A program made the translations under genes and the position numbers. Shown here piece by piece: positions 1 to 15,615 of a stretch of DNA of 64,000 nt. The notes below the pieces were generated by a model. That model did no database searches. It saw only the letters and a list, made by a program, of their open reading frames with translations, and was not told where the DNA came from. Source of the stretch: Blasia pusilla (Eukaryota; Marchantiophyta; Marchantiopsida; Blasiales); assembly GCA_050084515.1 (NCBI GenBank), contig CM114273.1, positions 4,898,001 to 4,962,000 on the forward strand, given 5' to 3'. Each line of letters begins with the position of its first letter. Positions within the stretch are counted from its first letter, which is position 1.

Positions 1-252
1 ATCGACATCATATGGAGCAGCCAGAGATATGGAGGATCCTGGTTGGATGTGCGGGGTTGCCCAAATGGAGGCCAGCGCAGTTGTGACACATGGAGCAGCC
101 GTAGAGTTGGATCCACAGCAAGGGGAAGCCAAAAAGTAGACTAGGCTTCCTCAGTCTTTTAAGTTGTCCGAAGCGATGAGGACCCCATCGATGGGTCCTC
201 ATCAAAATTCTTGGAGAGTTGGTGATGTTGTTGGTGTGCAAGCAGGAGGGCG

Positions 253-981
253 ATGGGAGAATCGACTGCAATGACTCCTATTGTTGATGCTCAGGAGGGG
301 CATGTGTCGAGAACATTGTTGGGGGCGGCCACCGTTGTGTACCACACTCCTTTATTTTCTACTTCCGATGTTATGACGTTGGGGGGTATGCCCGCAGAGG
401 CTTTTCGGCTGGCCGCTTCACTATGTGAGAGCGGAGTTGGAGTTCCTGCATCACGTTCATCGGTGATTGCACATGAGGTGATGGACCTGCCCTTGGAGCG
501 GATGCTCAGGCCGTCCACATCAGATTCATGGCAGGTTGCGGCTACTAGGATGGTGGAGATGCCCGCTAGACCCGCAGTAGACCGTGCCATGGCTTCTCCT
601 GGTATTGTGTTGCTGGATAACCGAGGAGAGGTCTTCCAGTTGGTGAGTCCCGGAGGTAGAGCTTTTAGTCCACAGCACGTCTTGTTGGATTCAGGAGTGC
701 AACCCCTGATGTTGGGGAAAGCGTCATTCAGAGGATTGGGCTTGACAAGAGCGGATGTGGAACGTTGTCTATTCCGGATACAGACATCCTTGGGTGGAGC
801 GAGTATCACACAGTATATCCCCCGACATGAGGTCGGTGTAAGGATTCGCCCTAGACATCCTACAGATGAGTCTGTGGTGCGAGCCAAGGCGATAGTGACT
901 GATGCAGAGTCCTACGACGTCTTGGTTGGTGGAGCATTGTTATACCCGATGGGGTTTTCCTTGGATTACTGGAAGGAGTGA
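253..981 (+). CDS. Gag C-terminus and aspartic protease of gypsy copy 1
   Basis: A 242-residue open frame. Around residues 143-148 it reads VLLDSG, the D-S/T-G active-site signature of retropepsins, which process Gag-Pol. Near the C-terminus (about residues 222-236) the segment VLVGGALLYPMGFSLD resembles the hydrophobic flap and second half of plant gypsy proteases. The ATG at 253 is an assumed start: the homologous frame in copy 2 (48,794-49,761, minus) continues upstream into gag, so the real polyprotein start lies further 5'. The next frame, the DNMT, follows after about 70 bp of degenerate linker that is itself homologous to the DNMT N-terminus of copy 2, so the original was probably one polyprotein. 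Confidence 0.75.
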   Translation: MGESTAMTPIVDAQEGHVSRTLLGAATVVYHTPLFSTSDVMTLGGMPAEAFRLAASLCESGVGVPASRSSVIAHEVMDLPLERMLRPSTSDSWQVAATRMVEMPARPAVDRAMASPGIVLLDNRGEVFQLVSPGGRAFSPQHVLLDSGVQPLMLGKASFRGLGLTRADVERCLFRIQTSLGGASITQYIPRHEVGVRIRPRHPTDESVVRAKAIVTDAESYDVLVGGALLYPMGFSLDYWKE

Positions 982-1211
982 GCGTCCAAGAGACCAGGAT
1001 GGCACTCGGTTGATGGGCGCCTTAGCTCATTATCCGTTTGATTCACAGGTGCAGTGATCGAGCAACGACCAGGAGAGGTGGCGACCTTACCAACATTTAG
1101 GAAGTGCCATGACTTGGCCTAGTGATTTGATTGAGGGACATGTCCATGCAAAGGATACTCCCGTTCTTGACATTTCTATGGAGAGGAGTGTTATGGTAGC
1201 CGCATCATTCC

Positions 1212-2537
1212 GTGGAGGAGAGGTGCCATTGTGGGGCTCGACTAAGGAGCTTCAACGATTCGTCAGATGAGCACGTGCAGACCGAGTGGAGCAAGGCATT
1301 TGCACCGGAGCGTGACAAATCTGAGGAACCCGAGGTAGAAAGGAGTGCTACGATGACACCCTTGGATACCACACCTATTGTGTGGTGTATCCCGGGTGAG
1401 GGTATTCGAGTGTTAGATCTCTTTGGAGGGATTAGCACCGGGATAGCTGTTGTTTTGTTGGCAACAGTGCGAGTGCAGCAGTACCTTTATGTGGAGAGTG
1501 ATGATGTTGCGAGGCGCGTCTCAGTACAACATGTGGCGCAGTTATGCCTACGTTTTCCTGACTTATTTTCTGCGTCCGCGGTACAAGGGTACCAGAGTTC
1601 CCTACCGAGGGATATTTCATTGCTGGGGATGCAGGACCTAGAGCGGGTAGGGACCATTGATTTGGTCATTGCCGGTTGGCCATGTCAGGGCCAATCGAGT
1701 GCTGGACGAGGCAGCGGGTCGGATGACACTCGGTCTAGGTTGTTTTGGGAGATGTTGAGGTTCTTACTGCAGTTGCACGAGCACCACTCTCGTTCTCCAG
1801 CCTACATTTTGGAGAATGTGCCGATCTTAGGAGAGTCCAGGTCACGGGTGATGACAAGTGCTCATCAAGTGCGTGCCTGGATCGGCCCAGCAGTGTTCTT
1901 GGATGCGGCGGGTGAAGGTTCTAGAGCCCATCGCCCATGGCTATGGTGGACCAACTTGGTGCCCCATGCGGTGTTACGGAGGGCGTATGCGAGGATGGAG
2001 CGCCCCTCCCATTTGCTAGTGGATTCCATTCTAGATCCAGATCGTCCATCACAAGCAGTGAGGCACGATGATGGACCACCGCTGACTGTGGTCAATAGGG
2101 TAGGCAAGCCGCGGGCAGCCTTGCCCACGTTTGTGAGTTTTTCCGCTTCCTATGCATACAAGGAGGCCGGTCCTGGCTTGGTTTGGGATGACCAGGTTCA
2201 GCGGTTGGTGGAGCCCAACATCGACGAGAGAGAGCGAGCGATGGGATTTCCCATAGGAGTGGCGGCAGTACGGTCAATGTCAGAGGCATCACGACGCCAT
2301 GTCTTGGGTCAAGCAATGGACCTGAACTGCTTGACATGGATCCTCAGCTTGGGAGTGGCTGAGCAGCGCCATATGAGATCGCGACAGATCACAACGGTTG
2401 CGTTGGTGAGCCCATGCCTACCGAGACGGTGGAGGCAGTGGCTCGGGTTGAGACCCGAGGAGATCTACACACCAAGGGAGATCGGGAGAGACACCCTTGG
2501 ACTTCTTGGGATGTTTTGCAAGTATACCAAGAGATGA
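1212..2537 (+). CDS. Cytosine-5 DNA methyltransferase encoded by gypsy copy 1
   Basis: A 441-residue uninterrupted frame carrying a whole C5-methyltransferase fold. Motif I (AdoMet binding) is VLDLFGGISTG at residues 67-77. Motif IV is GWPCQGQSS with the catalytic cysteine at 158. Motif VI is ENV at 201-203. Motif VIII is RAHRPWLWW at 238-246. Motif IX is ERERAMGFP at 339-347, and motif X is RHVLGQAMDLN at 362-372. The order is canonical, not circularly permuted as in plant DRM enzymes. The RLFWEML, AHR..LWW and RRHVLGQA segments recall DNMT3, while PCQ recalls DNMT1/Dcm types. The target-recognition region is about residues 250-338. It would transfer methyl groups to cytosine in DNA. The first ~20 residues are out of frame with the copy 2 N-terminus, so the true start is probably upstream and disturbed. 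All catalytic motifs survive although the neighbouring reverse transcriptase is truncated. Confidence 0.85.
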   Translation: MEERCHCGARLRSFNDSSDEHVQTEWSKAFAPERDKSEEPEVERSATMTPLDTTPIVWCIPGEGIRVLDLFGGISTGIAVVLLATVRVQQYLYVESDDVARRVSVQHVAQLCLRFPDLFSASAVQGYQSSLPRDISLLGMQDLERVGTIDLVIAGWPCQGQSSAGRGSGSDDTRSRLFWEMLRFLLQLHEHHSRSPAYILENVPILGESRSRVMTSAHQVRAWIGPAVFLDAAGEGSRAHRPWLWWTNLVPHAVLRRAYARMERPSHLLVDSILDPDRPSQAVRHDDGPPLTVVNRVGKPRAALPTFVSFSASYAYKEAGPGLVWDDQVQRLVEPNIDERERAMGFPIGVAAVRSMSEASRRHVLGQAMDLNCLTWILSLGVAEQRHMRSRQITTVALVSPCLPRRWRQWLGLRPEEIYTPREIGRDTLGLLGMFCKYTKR

Positions 2538-2785
2538 TAGCCACAGCATCAAGTGTGGTTCCGGGCACTGCACGTGGAGGAGATTAGAGTTTGTAGTTGG
2601 CTACAGGAGAGCGGCCGAGTAATGTTGTTCAAGACGGGGTTGCACCATAGCAACCATCGATACCAACGCCGGAGAGTCCTACTGTAGTCACGATGGAGAC
2701 TTCGGAGGCAGATATGGGCCCTAAGTTGACAAGAGGAGAGTGGCGCCGGATACATTAGTTCCTCAGAAGTTATAGGAGTTGCTTT

Positions 2786-2995
2786 GTGTTTAGCATGGAG
2801 GATTTTGGTACGCTGAAGGGACCGGGGATCCGCATTGAGTTGTCGAGTGATACGCCGATCATCCGACAACCCTACGGGTACAATGATATGGAGAGGGCTC
2901 TGATTCAGAGTAGGAACGAGGACTTGGTCGGAGTAGGAATAGAGGATATGTCGCATGGGGAGTATGCATCTACCACTTCATGTCTATATAACTAG
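2786..2995 (+). pseudogene. Truncated start of gypsy reverse transcriptase (copy 1)
   Basis: The frame starts with the leader of the reverse transcriptase domain (GPGIRIELSSDTPI, then YNDMERALIQS and HGEYAST), matching the starts of the RT domains at 46,875 and 22,371 on the minus strand. It ends after 69 residues, before any catalytic motif, where the element itself is broken. Confidence 0.8.
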
Positions 2996-3500
2996 TGGAG
3001 AGTGTTCCTTCATTTTCCAAATTCCTCTCCTTTTGACACTTGGCACTTTCAACAAATAATATTTTTCACCTTTTAAACCAATAGGATCATTCGAAATCAA
3101 TTTTAAATGATATTTGAAAAAATTGAGAATTAATGTGGAAGGTGATTTAAACCTATGCATAGCACGAGCTTATATCAGTACTAAAAATGGATGTGAATCA
3201 CACTCTCTTGACCTTGTTTGCAAAGAATAAATTCATGGTCACTGCCATAGTCAGAGAGTTTTATATATATAATGTCTAACGAGGACTCAATATTTAAGTC
3301 ACGAGTCAAGGTCCAAGGTTGATTTTCATAATTGGTCCACCTAGATTTGATTTGGTGTCCAAACCCTAAAGCCAATCCTCAGTTTGGCCATTTGCGTAGT
3401 CAATTCATTGATGCCGGATTTCTCCCCATCCTTCTTGGTCTTGCAAGCAGGGCTCACACACTTGCGACTCTCCGTCTTCACGCTCTTGTCCTTATATCCC
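2996..3500. other. AT-rich intergenic stretch
   Basis: Sequence between the break of gypsy copy 1 and the next gag fragment. I see no gene, no recognisable LTR and no convincing repeat here. Confidence 0.4.
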
Positions 3501-3574
3501 TTCCCTGAGGACGAAGATCTTTTTGGGCGTCTTGCCCTCTTCTTGCTTTTGCCCTTGGAGTCTTCCTCAAACTC

Positions 3575-4159
3575 CTAGTCTTCGTAGGTACTGCCTGACG
3601 AAGTAACTGAAGATTCAAACGAAGACAAAGAACTAGTACGTTTCCTTTGATGTCTCTTCTTCCGCGTCCTACTGGACTTTTTCAAGGCCTTGTAGGCTTC
3701 GGAAAAGGCGATGACAACTGCTAAGGAGTCTCTTTGCCCTCTACAAAAATAGCAATCCATCTCCTTGGGTAGACCAGACACATACCAATCAACCAACTGT
3801 GACATAGTGGTGTGCTCCTGCTTGCCAACCAAGCTGTGAAATCTTTGAGTGTATTCTCTCAAAGTCTCGTTCTTCCTCCTCTTGAGATCACGAAGCTTTG
3901 TAAATAGGCGATCGTCAAATTCTAGGTCTCGAAACTCATGAAGGAACGCCTTAAGGAGGGCTTCCCAAGTTTCCATGTGTTGCGCTTCTATTCCCTCATA
4001 CCACGGACTGGCACGCTTCTTTAAGAGTCCATGAAAGACTCTAAGAAGATCCTCCTCCGATCCTTCTCTATTCGCCTTTGCTACATGGGTAAACTCCAGA
4101 GTAAAGTCATCTGCATAATCTTGCTTGCTTCTAGCAAAGGTGGGATATCTCAGCAGCAA
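3575..4159 (-). pseudogene. Retrotransposon gag fragment of a second gypsy family
   Basis: A 194-residue frame typical of the plant retrotransposon gag (capsid-like) domain: helical segments around W-E-A-L-L-K-A-F-L-H-E-F, then LRDLKRRKNETLREYTQRF and SQLVDWYVSGLPKE. It ends in a Lys/Arg- then Ser-rich tail (RKKRHQRKRTSSL). No zinc knuckle is in frame. It differs from the DNMT-bearing family. Gag packages element RNA in virus-like particles. Protease and pol do not follow to the left, so this is an isolated fragment. Confidence 0.7.
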
Positions 4160-4735
4160 TTAGCATGAGTGCACCATCGGTACTTTGATATCTTTGCTAC
4201 TAAGAGGGCTTCCGTCATCTGAGGGGAAGGCACGTCCCTTGTGATACCGTTATCGTTCTCTCTGTCTGAGCTGTTGTGGCCGGATAGATCGCACTGCTCT
4301 TTTGGGTCTGTCTTTGCTAGTGAATCCGGAGGCATAAGCGACTTCTTCTTTTCTCATGTTCACCTAGGAGGCTTTGGACGAAGAGTGAAATTGTTCTTCG
4401 CAGGTGTCCCTAGCGGTCTCTAGGCACATCGCTCTTCTCTTTCTCTTCTTCGTCGCTTGGCTCTCTGCTCACGCGTCTCAAGACTTCTTTCCCAATCCAT
4501 CCAAAACTTCCAAAAATCTTTTTGCCAAGTGCCTCACCCAATACGCAAGGCTCCACTCCATGGGTATGAAGACTCTTATGATAAGCTGCTTATTTCCACG
4601 GTACCCTTTGCGCAAGATGATCCTGCGAAGAGGATGCCATGGAAATAAGAAATGGGCTTATTTATAGGATCTTGAACCTCCTGACCTTGGTATGATTGGG
4701 ATACCAAGATTCCTATTGGCCTCTAGGCATACCGA

Positions 4736-5193
4736 ACAGTGGAGAAAGTCACTACCAAGTACACACCATTCTATCTGACAGATGGAATACAACCCCTTGT
4801 TCCAATTGAATGGGATGTGCCAACCTACCAAATTTTAGAAGAAGAGAGGGACGAAGAAGAGTCAGCTACCACCGCCAAGAGGAACGAAGACCTGGTAGTG
4901 GTGGAGGAGGCAAGACATCTTGCCCTTGGACATACAAAGACCGTCCAAGCACAAAGGAAGACACCCTATGGCAAGAACCTGAGACCACAATCAATAAGAG
5001 AAGGGACTTGGTGCTACTTTTTGACAACCGTCATCTAAAGTTCCTACGGAAGCCGAAGTTAAATTGGATGGGACCTTACCGGGTTCTGGAGATTTTTGAA
5101 AATGGTATTTTACAATTGGAAACATTGAAAGGAGAAGCATTGCCAACAAGGGTAAATGGCATGCATGTGCAAAGATATTATACACGTGCTTGA
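4736..5193 (+). pseudogene. C-terminal end of a gypsy integrase
   Basis: Two frames joined by a frameshift near 5,000-5,040. The first has TKYTPFYLTDGIQPLVP, the end of the integrase catalytic core. The second has NWMGPYRVLEIFENGILQLE, the GPY/F-type C-terminal module of Ty3/gypsy integrases. The stop is at 5,191-5,193. The frame is cut off on its 5' side at about 4,736, so the DDE residues are missing. It points away from the gag fragment at 3.6-4.2 kb; either two elements of one family lie back to back or a single one was rearranged. Confidence 0.7.
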
Positions 5194-5195
5194 AG

Positions 5196-5212
5196 ACTGA
5201 GGGAGGGGGTAG
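5196..5212 (+). other. Possible polypurine tract after the integrase end
   Basis: Three bases after the integrase stop comes a purine run, gactgagggagggggtagag. In LTR elements such a tract primes plus-strand DNA synthesis and lies just before the 3' LTR. I cannot define an LTR downstream, so this rests on position and composition only. Confidence 0.35.
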
Positions 5213-7840
5213 AGAACGCAAGCACAAGACCCAACGCTAAACATTTCATACCGTGTGAAGTAAGGACTCCCAGGACTTGCAAAGACTCAGGAAAGACAAG
5301 GGATGGTGGTCTTTGTCTCATGTCTTTCCCTTCTTTGTCTTTTCCAGCGTAGTCTTTGTCCTCGAGTTCTTCGCCCTAGATCGCGAAGAGTGCTAAGAGA
5401 CCGTTACGGAAGGGGCTGCTGTTATGTAAGTTCACTAATTTCTCATGGCAAGAGCACTTGGAACCGTCAAGAGTCCACCAAAGAGGGCCTTGCAGAGATC
5501 TTGCAAGAACCATTAGAAGCAAACAGACTTGAGTAGCAAGGAAGACATTACGCTCATTTAGTGTAGGTTGTACCTAGCATTAGGGATTTCGAGTGAATTG
5601 TGCGAAGCCTTGGAGGAAAGGTCTTTAGGGAAGTTCTTTGGAGCATATTGGTTGCATTCTTTGATGGCGTTACTTACGGAGCTACATTCGAGCTCTAGGG
5701 TGATTGAATTTGGTAAGAAGGGAACCAAGTATTGGGCGTAGCCAAACAATTGGACCGCCGACTTATGGTGGGTCACGTATGAGTTACCTGCGGCCTCATG
5801 GGAGGAACTGGATTGTGACGCTCTTGTCCGACATGAGGAGCTTGAAGAACTAGGGTGCGTCATAGCAGAGCGATTAGGAAAAAACGGCTACAAGCCACAG
5901 ATGTTGAGCCCTTCTCTATTTGCACAATTCTGTAAGTTGTACCAAGTCTTATTCAATTTGGGTAGGACCTATTATATGAGTAATAAGCTTGTAAAGCAAT
6001 GTTATACTCTTTGGAATATGCATCTATAGCCCAAAGAGCCAGGAGTATATTTTGCGGGGCTTGTACATGCCCATGTAATCGATTTGGTAGCAGCGTTAAC
6101 ACCAGGGGAGAAATCGTATCACTCTCCCCTCTTAATTCGCTTGTATTTACAAGTCAGGAGATTACCTTTGACGAGTCTTCGGAGTGGGTCACGGCTACTC
6201 CGTGGGCTGGTATTCTGGTAGGAGAGAGTAAGAGAGGAGAGTCTCTCTGCCCAAAAAAAAGGGCAGAATCCGCCTCCTCTCTTCAAAACTTTTTGACATT
6301 TTTGAAATTTTTGTTTGCTTTCAAATTCATGAAATCTTTAGAAGAGAGTAGCAAGTGGACCACATTCGGACCTAAAGTAACCTTCTTTTTCCAGGCTTGG
6401 AAAAACAAGTATACATCATAAGACCACCGAATATTCTTCCATCACTCTCCATGTGAGCCCAATTTTCTTCATATTTCTTGTCTAAGCTCTACAATAAGCC
6501 GTGTTGAGGGGTATTATTGTTGGAGGACCATCGGCATTTAATTTGACCAAAGTAGCAATTTCATCTCAATGAAAGGTTCAAATAAAGACTCTAACTATGG
6601 TCTCAATAGACTCATGTGCCCTTCAAGGTTTAACTTCTCTGAAGATATGGTTGACATTATGGATTTTTCACTCTTCTTGCAAAAGACATTAAAGATCCCA
6701 TCCGATCAATACTCATCCATGAGGGGGTTTTCCACAATAGAACAAATCACTCATCACTGATGGTAGCCGAAGACTCTCATGGTATCCTTGGTTCACCCCC
6801 ATGATTCCCAAGATGGGATTAAAGTTCCAAATACCCTTGAAGACCCTCCCCTTTATATATAGTTTTAAAGATCCTACTCATAACTTATATTTAGGAAAGT
6901 CCTCGTGGGCTCCTTGTAATTGCCTTCAACCCATCTATCATTCCCATAATTTGGGATGATTTTTAGATTTTTGCTCACATGTTTTTCTGGAATTTTTAGA
7001 ATTTCTGGAATTGACTTTTCAGAGGTTTTCCAACCCCATCTTATTCATCTCAAATGCATCTTGGGTTTACGTGATATGACCTAAAATGCGAGAAATCCCC
7101 ATAAGGCCCAATCTAATTCTATGCCCGATTGCAATCCCTTTGGTGCTTAACTTTAGTGAGACTTGCGCTCTTCTCAAATTCGATTTCTTGTTTAATCTTA
7201 TGCGACTAGGTTATCCTCATCATCGAAAACGTCCATCAAAACTCGCATCGTTATCCTCATCATTGAAAACGTCCATCAAAACTGGCATCGCTTTTACAAT
7301 TCTTGTCTATCTCATACTATTAAACTTGTCTATCTCTTACTATTACATCTTCATCCTAATGTAAATCCACTAGAATTTTGATGTTCCGGCTGGGTTATGT
7401 GCATATCGCGACATACATCCTCATTGGGTATGTAGTTTTGCTTGTCTTTTAGAATCTGGTAAATTGACAATCACCTTAAAAAAAAATTGCCCCAAATTTT
7501 CTTGAAATATGAATCATCCACCTAGCTGCAAGGCCACCTTCCTCTTAGACTGAAATGTTTTCAAAATTTTGCACCATGAGAACGCTGCCCCAACTTGACA
7601 TATGCCCATTTCAATCATCAATGTCCATGATATACACAAGCTATCATCCATTCTCCAAGACTCGGGAGGAATAAGTGAAAAGAGCAAAAACACTTCATCA
7701 ATGAATTATGCATGTGTGTCTACATGTTCTCCTGACAGCTAAATTTTCATTAGTCAGGTCAATCCATCCAGCTGGATGAAACCTCTGCTATCACCTAGAG
7801 CAGGAGTATAAATTGTTCTAAGAATTTGGGCATACATCTG
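5213..7840. other. Non-coding stretch, possible LTR remnants
   Basis: Likely contains the 3' LTR remains of the integrase fragment in its left part, but I find no second LTR to prove it. Nothing here reads as a protein I recognise. There is an imperfect direct repeat at about 7,213-7,290 (two copies of a phrase containing atcgaaaacgtccatcaaaact). Confidence 0.4.
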
Positions 7841-7844
7841 GGCA

Positions 7845-7854
7845 CTATATAAAC
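7845..7854 (+). promoter_or_regulatory. TATA-like box followed by (ATTC)n
   Basis: ctatataaac is followed 20-35 bp downstream by four ATTC units (about 7,873-7,888) and a C/T-rich leader, the spacing of a plant TATA box and transcription start. A transcript from here would run antisense into the 3' end of the UMP kinase gene. No matching ORF follows, so it may be a relic or chance. Confidence 0.25.
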
Positions 7855-8025
7855 CCTTACAAGGCCACCAATATTCATTCATTCATTCACTCACTCTACA
7901 CACCCTAGTTCTGTCAATATTTTCTAACAGCAGTTCACATCTACTCTGCCATCAGAGACCCAATCTTCTCCATAAAAAATGTTTTGGAGATGTTCCCTGC
8001 TTCATTCAGGTCTAAATGATCACGC

Positions 8026-12364
<4,339 letters not shown>

Positions 12365-12600
12365 AGCTCCTGGCGCTCTACTCTACCGTCCTCCACCGTC
12401 AAAGCCTCCAGCCAATCCTCTGGCAATTCCTAGCGGTTCGCTCGCTGTAGGATTGCACGCGTGAGCTGAATTGTGCACACGCAACAAGAGAAGAGAAGAA
12501 GAGGGAGGCACCGCCGCTGAGCTCGGGCGTACTAAAACCGTCTCGGAGCGACGCGGGCACCACGCGCATGGCACTATTAAGCTATTCTAACCAAAATGCA
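12365..12600 (-). promoter_or_regulatory. Upstream region of UMP kinase
   Basis: GC-rich stretch directly upstream of the start codon, before AT-rich Helitron DNA begins. It should hold the promoter and 5' UTR by position. I see no clear TATA box in it. The Helitron boundary is only ~200-300 bp from the start codon. Confidence 0.4.
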
Positions 12601-14497
12601 TGAAATAGTATGCGGCCATAGTGAGTAAGTCCGGTGTTACTAGTGTAACACCTTAAATACATAAATAGATTAGATTACGTATAAGTAAAATTGCGAAATT
12701 CATGTGAAGCTTATTGAATGGACATGAATGATAACTTAAGGCATTTTATGTGAGTGAGTCTCATAACTCAGCATTGGTTGGGTTTGTCAACACTTTGATA
12801 AATGTAAGTTGGTTTGTGCTTAATGTTATGTGTTGAACGAGTGTAAGTGGTTTCTTTAGTTTGACTTTGAAGTGTAGCTACAGTTTGAGAATTCATTACA
12901 TGTAGTTATACAGGTATGATTGTGAAATAAAAGGTGAAGTAAAATCTAGTGTGAACCGAAACTCATACTAAATGCTCATATATGTTGAAACCGCAAGTAG
13001 AGTTAAACTCTTGAACAGCAGCAAACATTGTAGATATGAGTTCTTTTATTGAGTTGAAGAATAGCACTCCTACATAATCTGAACATTCAGATTGAAAGGT
13101 AACTCTATTTTCCATTGGAAATATCAATTCCTTACTGTAATCCGCATGATTCACAACTTTTTAAATGAAGAGCCAAAATCTGAGAAATTGATTGAAAGTA
13201 CTGAATGTGGGAGCAATACAAACTTGACAGAAGACTTTGAAGTGAAAATTTTGCCATAACAACAACATGGAACTAAGTCTATCCCATAACTCGTCTTAGA
13301 CTTTCAAAAAAGTCACATAGATGTCTCATTCTCTTCACATGCATTGTCCAACATGTCTTATAGAGCTGAAATCTCTCTTGATAATTGAGTTGCTCTATTC
13401 TCTGCATCACTAAGTGCTCTGGAACTGTTGTGATAAACATTGAGTGGAACTGATGGCTGCCTGCATATGTGGTGTAGTTGACTTGGAGAACCAAGGTCTA
13501 AATGAATGTCCACATTGATGTCCCGTTCTGTACTTATATTAGAACCAAATGTGTTGTAATTCGGCCTTCTTGATGGTATACGTGTTCTCACATGGTAGAT
13601 CTGAACAGAACAAACAAAAAAATTGTGTTAGAAAGGGTGCCTTAAAACACATGTGGATATAATACATACTTATAACAACTCGAGAGAGGACATGCACTGT
13701 AATGAGAAGCTCATAGATTGAACATTTAACTTGCAAGGAAGCTAAAATCTGAAATGCTAACTAAAATACATGACTTTCTCTCAATGATGCCAAATACTAA
13801 GAATTGCACTAGTACAAAATCTGCTGAGACTATACCAATAATATGTGGAAGTGGTTAATAGTTTCAATAGAAGTCAAAAAACTGAACACTAATAGAGTAT
13901 AAGAAAACTGGACCTTGAAAGATTAGATACATGTAGGTACGTACAGTGCATCAGTGTAAATGAAGCAATTGCAACATGAAGATGCTTGAAGTTCTGCTGT
14001 AGTGAATATCTTTAATAACGATCATTTACAATGACACAAAGAGAAAGTGATGTACTTCATTCTGAATTCAGAGTACATGCATGCACAACAGAATATAGTA
14101 CCAAGGTTCTTGGATGATCAATCAGAACATATGAAAAGGAAGTGAAAATGTATATAAAAGCGATATAGTCCGAAAGAGATACTTGATGATACAATACAAT
14201 ATTATGGTGTATCATAAGATCTCAACAAGAATAAACATGGTCTAAAGTGGCAATATTCTATGAATAATGCAGTAGTGAAGATTGAAAGTATATGTATCTT
14301 GTCTTCAGAGGTACTTGTTGAGCATAATAGCATTTGCCCACATGAAGAACATATCACATTACAGTCATGATGAAACACGTGGAATGCACTAAACAGGAGC
14401 TAAAATGAATGTACTAAAAAGAAACATATATATCAAATTTACAAATTCTTATGAACATGAAAGACAAGAAGTTGAGATGAACCTGCTTGCACATATG

Positions 14498-14899
14498 CTA
14501 TGCACATTTGCACTTGTTGGGTGAATTAACTCTCCCACTAGGATCATAGGATGCACTTGGAGTATATTTGTCACTTGGGAAGTCATCAATGATGATTGGA
14601 TTAGCCTGAGTAGTGGCTGGAACATAATTTCTTGCAGATGTAGTGGCTGGTTGTGATGGTGGTGGTGCAATATCATCAAGATCTGGTTGAGTGGGTAGAC
14701 TGTGTGGATCATCAAGGTTAATAGGCAATGGCTTAAAGTTACGGAGCTGACCAACTTCTTTAGCTGATTTCATGCGTTCCAATAGATGATTTGCCTTGAC
14801 TGAGTTTAGATCAATCATCATGCTTAATGGTAGATGCATCTCACGTTTGAGCATGCGGAGTTGATCCAATCTGATCCCTCCCAAGACAATATTAAACAA
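14498..14899 (-). other. Unrecognised 133-codon frame inside the Helitron
   Basis: Lies downstream of the helicase, with a Pro/Asp-rich middle and a short Cys-containing end. Helitrons often carry extra or captured gene pieces here, but I recognise neither this nor the shorter frames at 13.3-13.6 and 15.0-15.2 kb. Several blocks at 13.3-15.2 kb could be exons of a captured gene; this is only a possibility. Confidence 0.25.
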
Positions 14900-15615
14900 C
14901 CTAGCACCATCCTTTCATGTCAATGTAGTTTCTTTGAAATCTACATTCTTGAACCTCAGTGCTTCTTTTCGGATTCCTAAGAGTCAAAGCAATAAGGCTA
15001 ATGTTAATAATTGAAGAGTTCAATTGTAATACTGAAAAGCAATTGAGATGAACAAAATTGATAGTCTACTTATTGCATGTCCATCCTTATTGATGCACCT
15101 AAATTTAGAGTCCCAAATTTGGCCTTGACCAATCAAGGTTTGAATTTTCTGACTTGTAGCTCCATGTTCCCAGAACGCTGGCTGATATCCTAGGTTGTCT
15201 GAGTACTTCATCTGATTTTCAATGGGAGTTGTGACAATGGACGAATATCATGATGTTGTGAATTTTTGTCCTCCAGTATCATGCTCGCAAAGTTCAGATA
15301 AGAACTTGGAACTTGCAGTACTATGTTAGATTGTTATAAAGTACAGATTCTAAGGAACAAAGAAGGTAGTTGAACTAGATTACCTACTGGGACTGAAATT
15401 CATTGTGGTGTGGAGATAGTGGTGTCAGGGGCACAACTACTGTGGGATTAGTCTCGTGCTCATAGAGTGAAAGACTCTGTCCAACCTGCGATGTGTTCAA
15501 AGTGTAGCCAGCTTGGCTTGATTGTCATGACCCCCCGTCCTCTAGATGAGTTATCCCAAGAAGCCATATTGTTCTAAATGCAACAAAGAAATTTTATTGT
15601 GAGTATCAAATATTT

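Larger units (their letters stand above)
1..2995 (+). mobile_element. DNMT-carrying Ty3/gypsy element, copy 1 (truncated both sides)
   Basis: Element cut by the window start and broken at about 2,995. In order it holds the end of gag, an aspartic protease (253-981), a cytosine-5 DNA methyltransferase (1,212-2,537) and the first ~70 codons of reverse transcriptase (2,786-2,995). The same order appears on the minus strand at 46.1-50.4 kb (copy 2), which shows that the DNMT is a regular part of the element and not a chance neighbour. Homology ends inside the reverse transcriptase, just after the HGEYAST motif, and is followed by unrelated AT-rich DNA. No LTR is visible, so this is a 3'-truncated relic. 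Confidence 0.85.

Noticed and set aside
291-887. Long minus-strand frame opposite the protease
   Set aside because: It mirrors the coding frame of the gag/protease and has no recognisable domain; the same shadow occurs opposite copy 2 (48,876-49,397).
1212-2537. DNMT as an independent host gene
   Set aside because: The same DNMT sits at the same place between protease and RT in copy 2, and a remnant does so in copy 3; it belongs to the element.
12621-12652. Canonical Helitron 3' end (hairpin plus CTRR)
   Set aside because: The hairpin is there, but no CTRR within the usual 10-12 bp; the end is left open.
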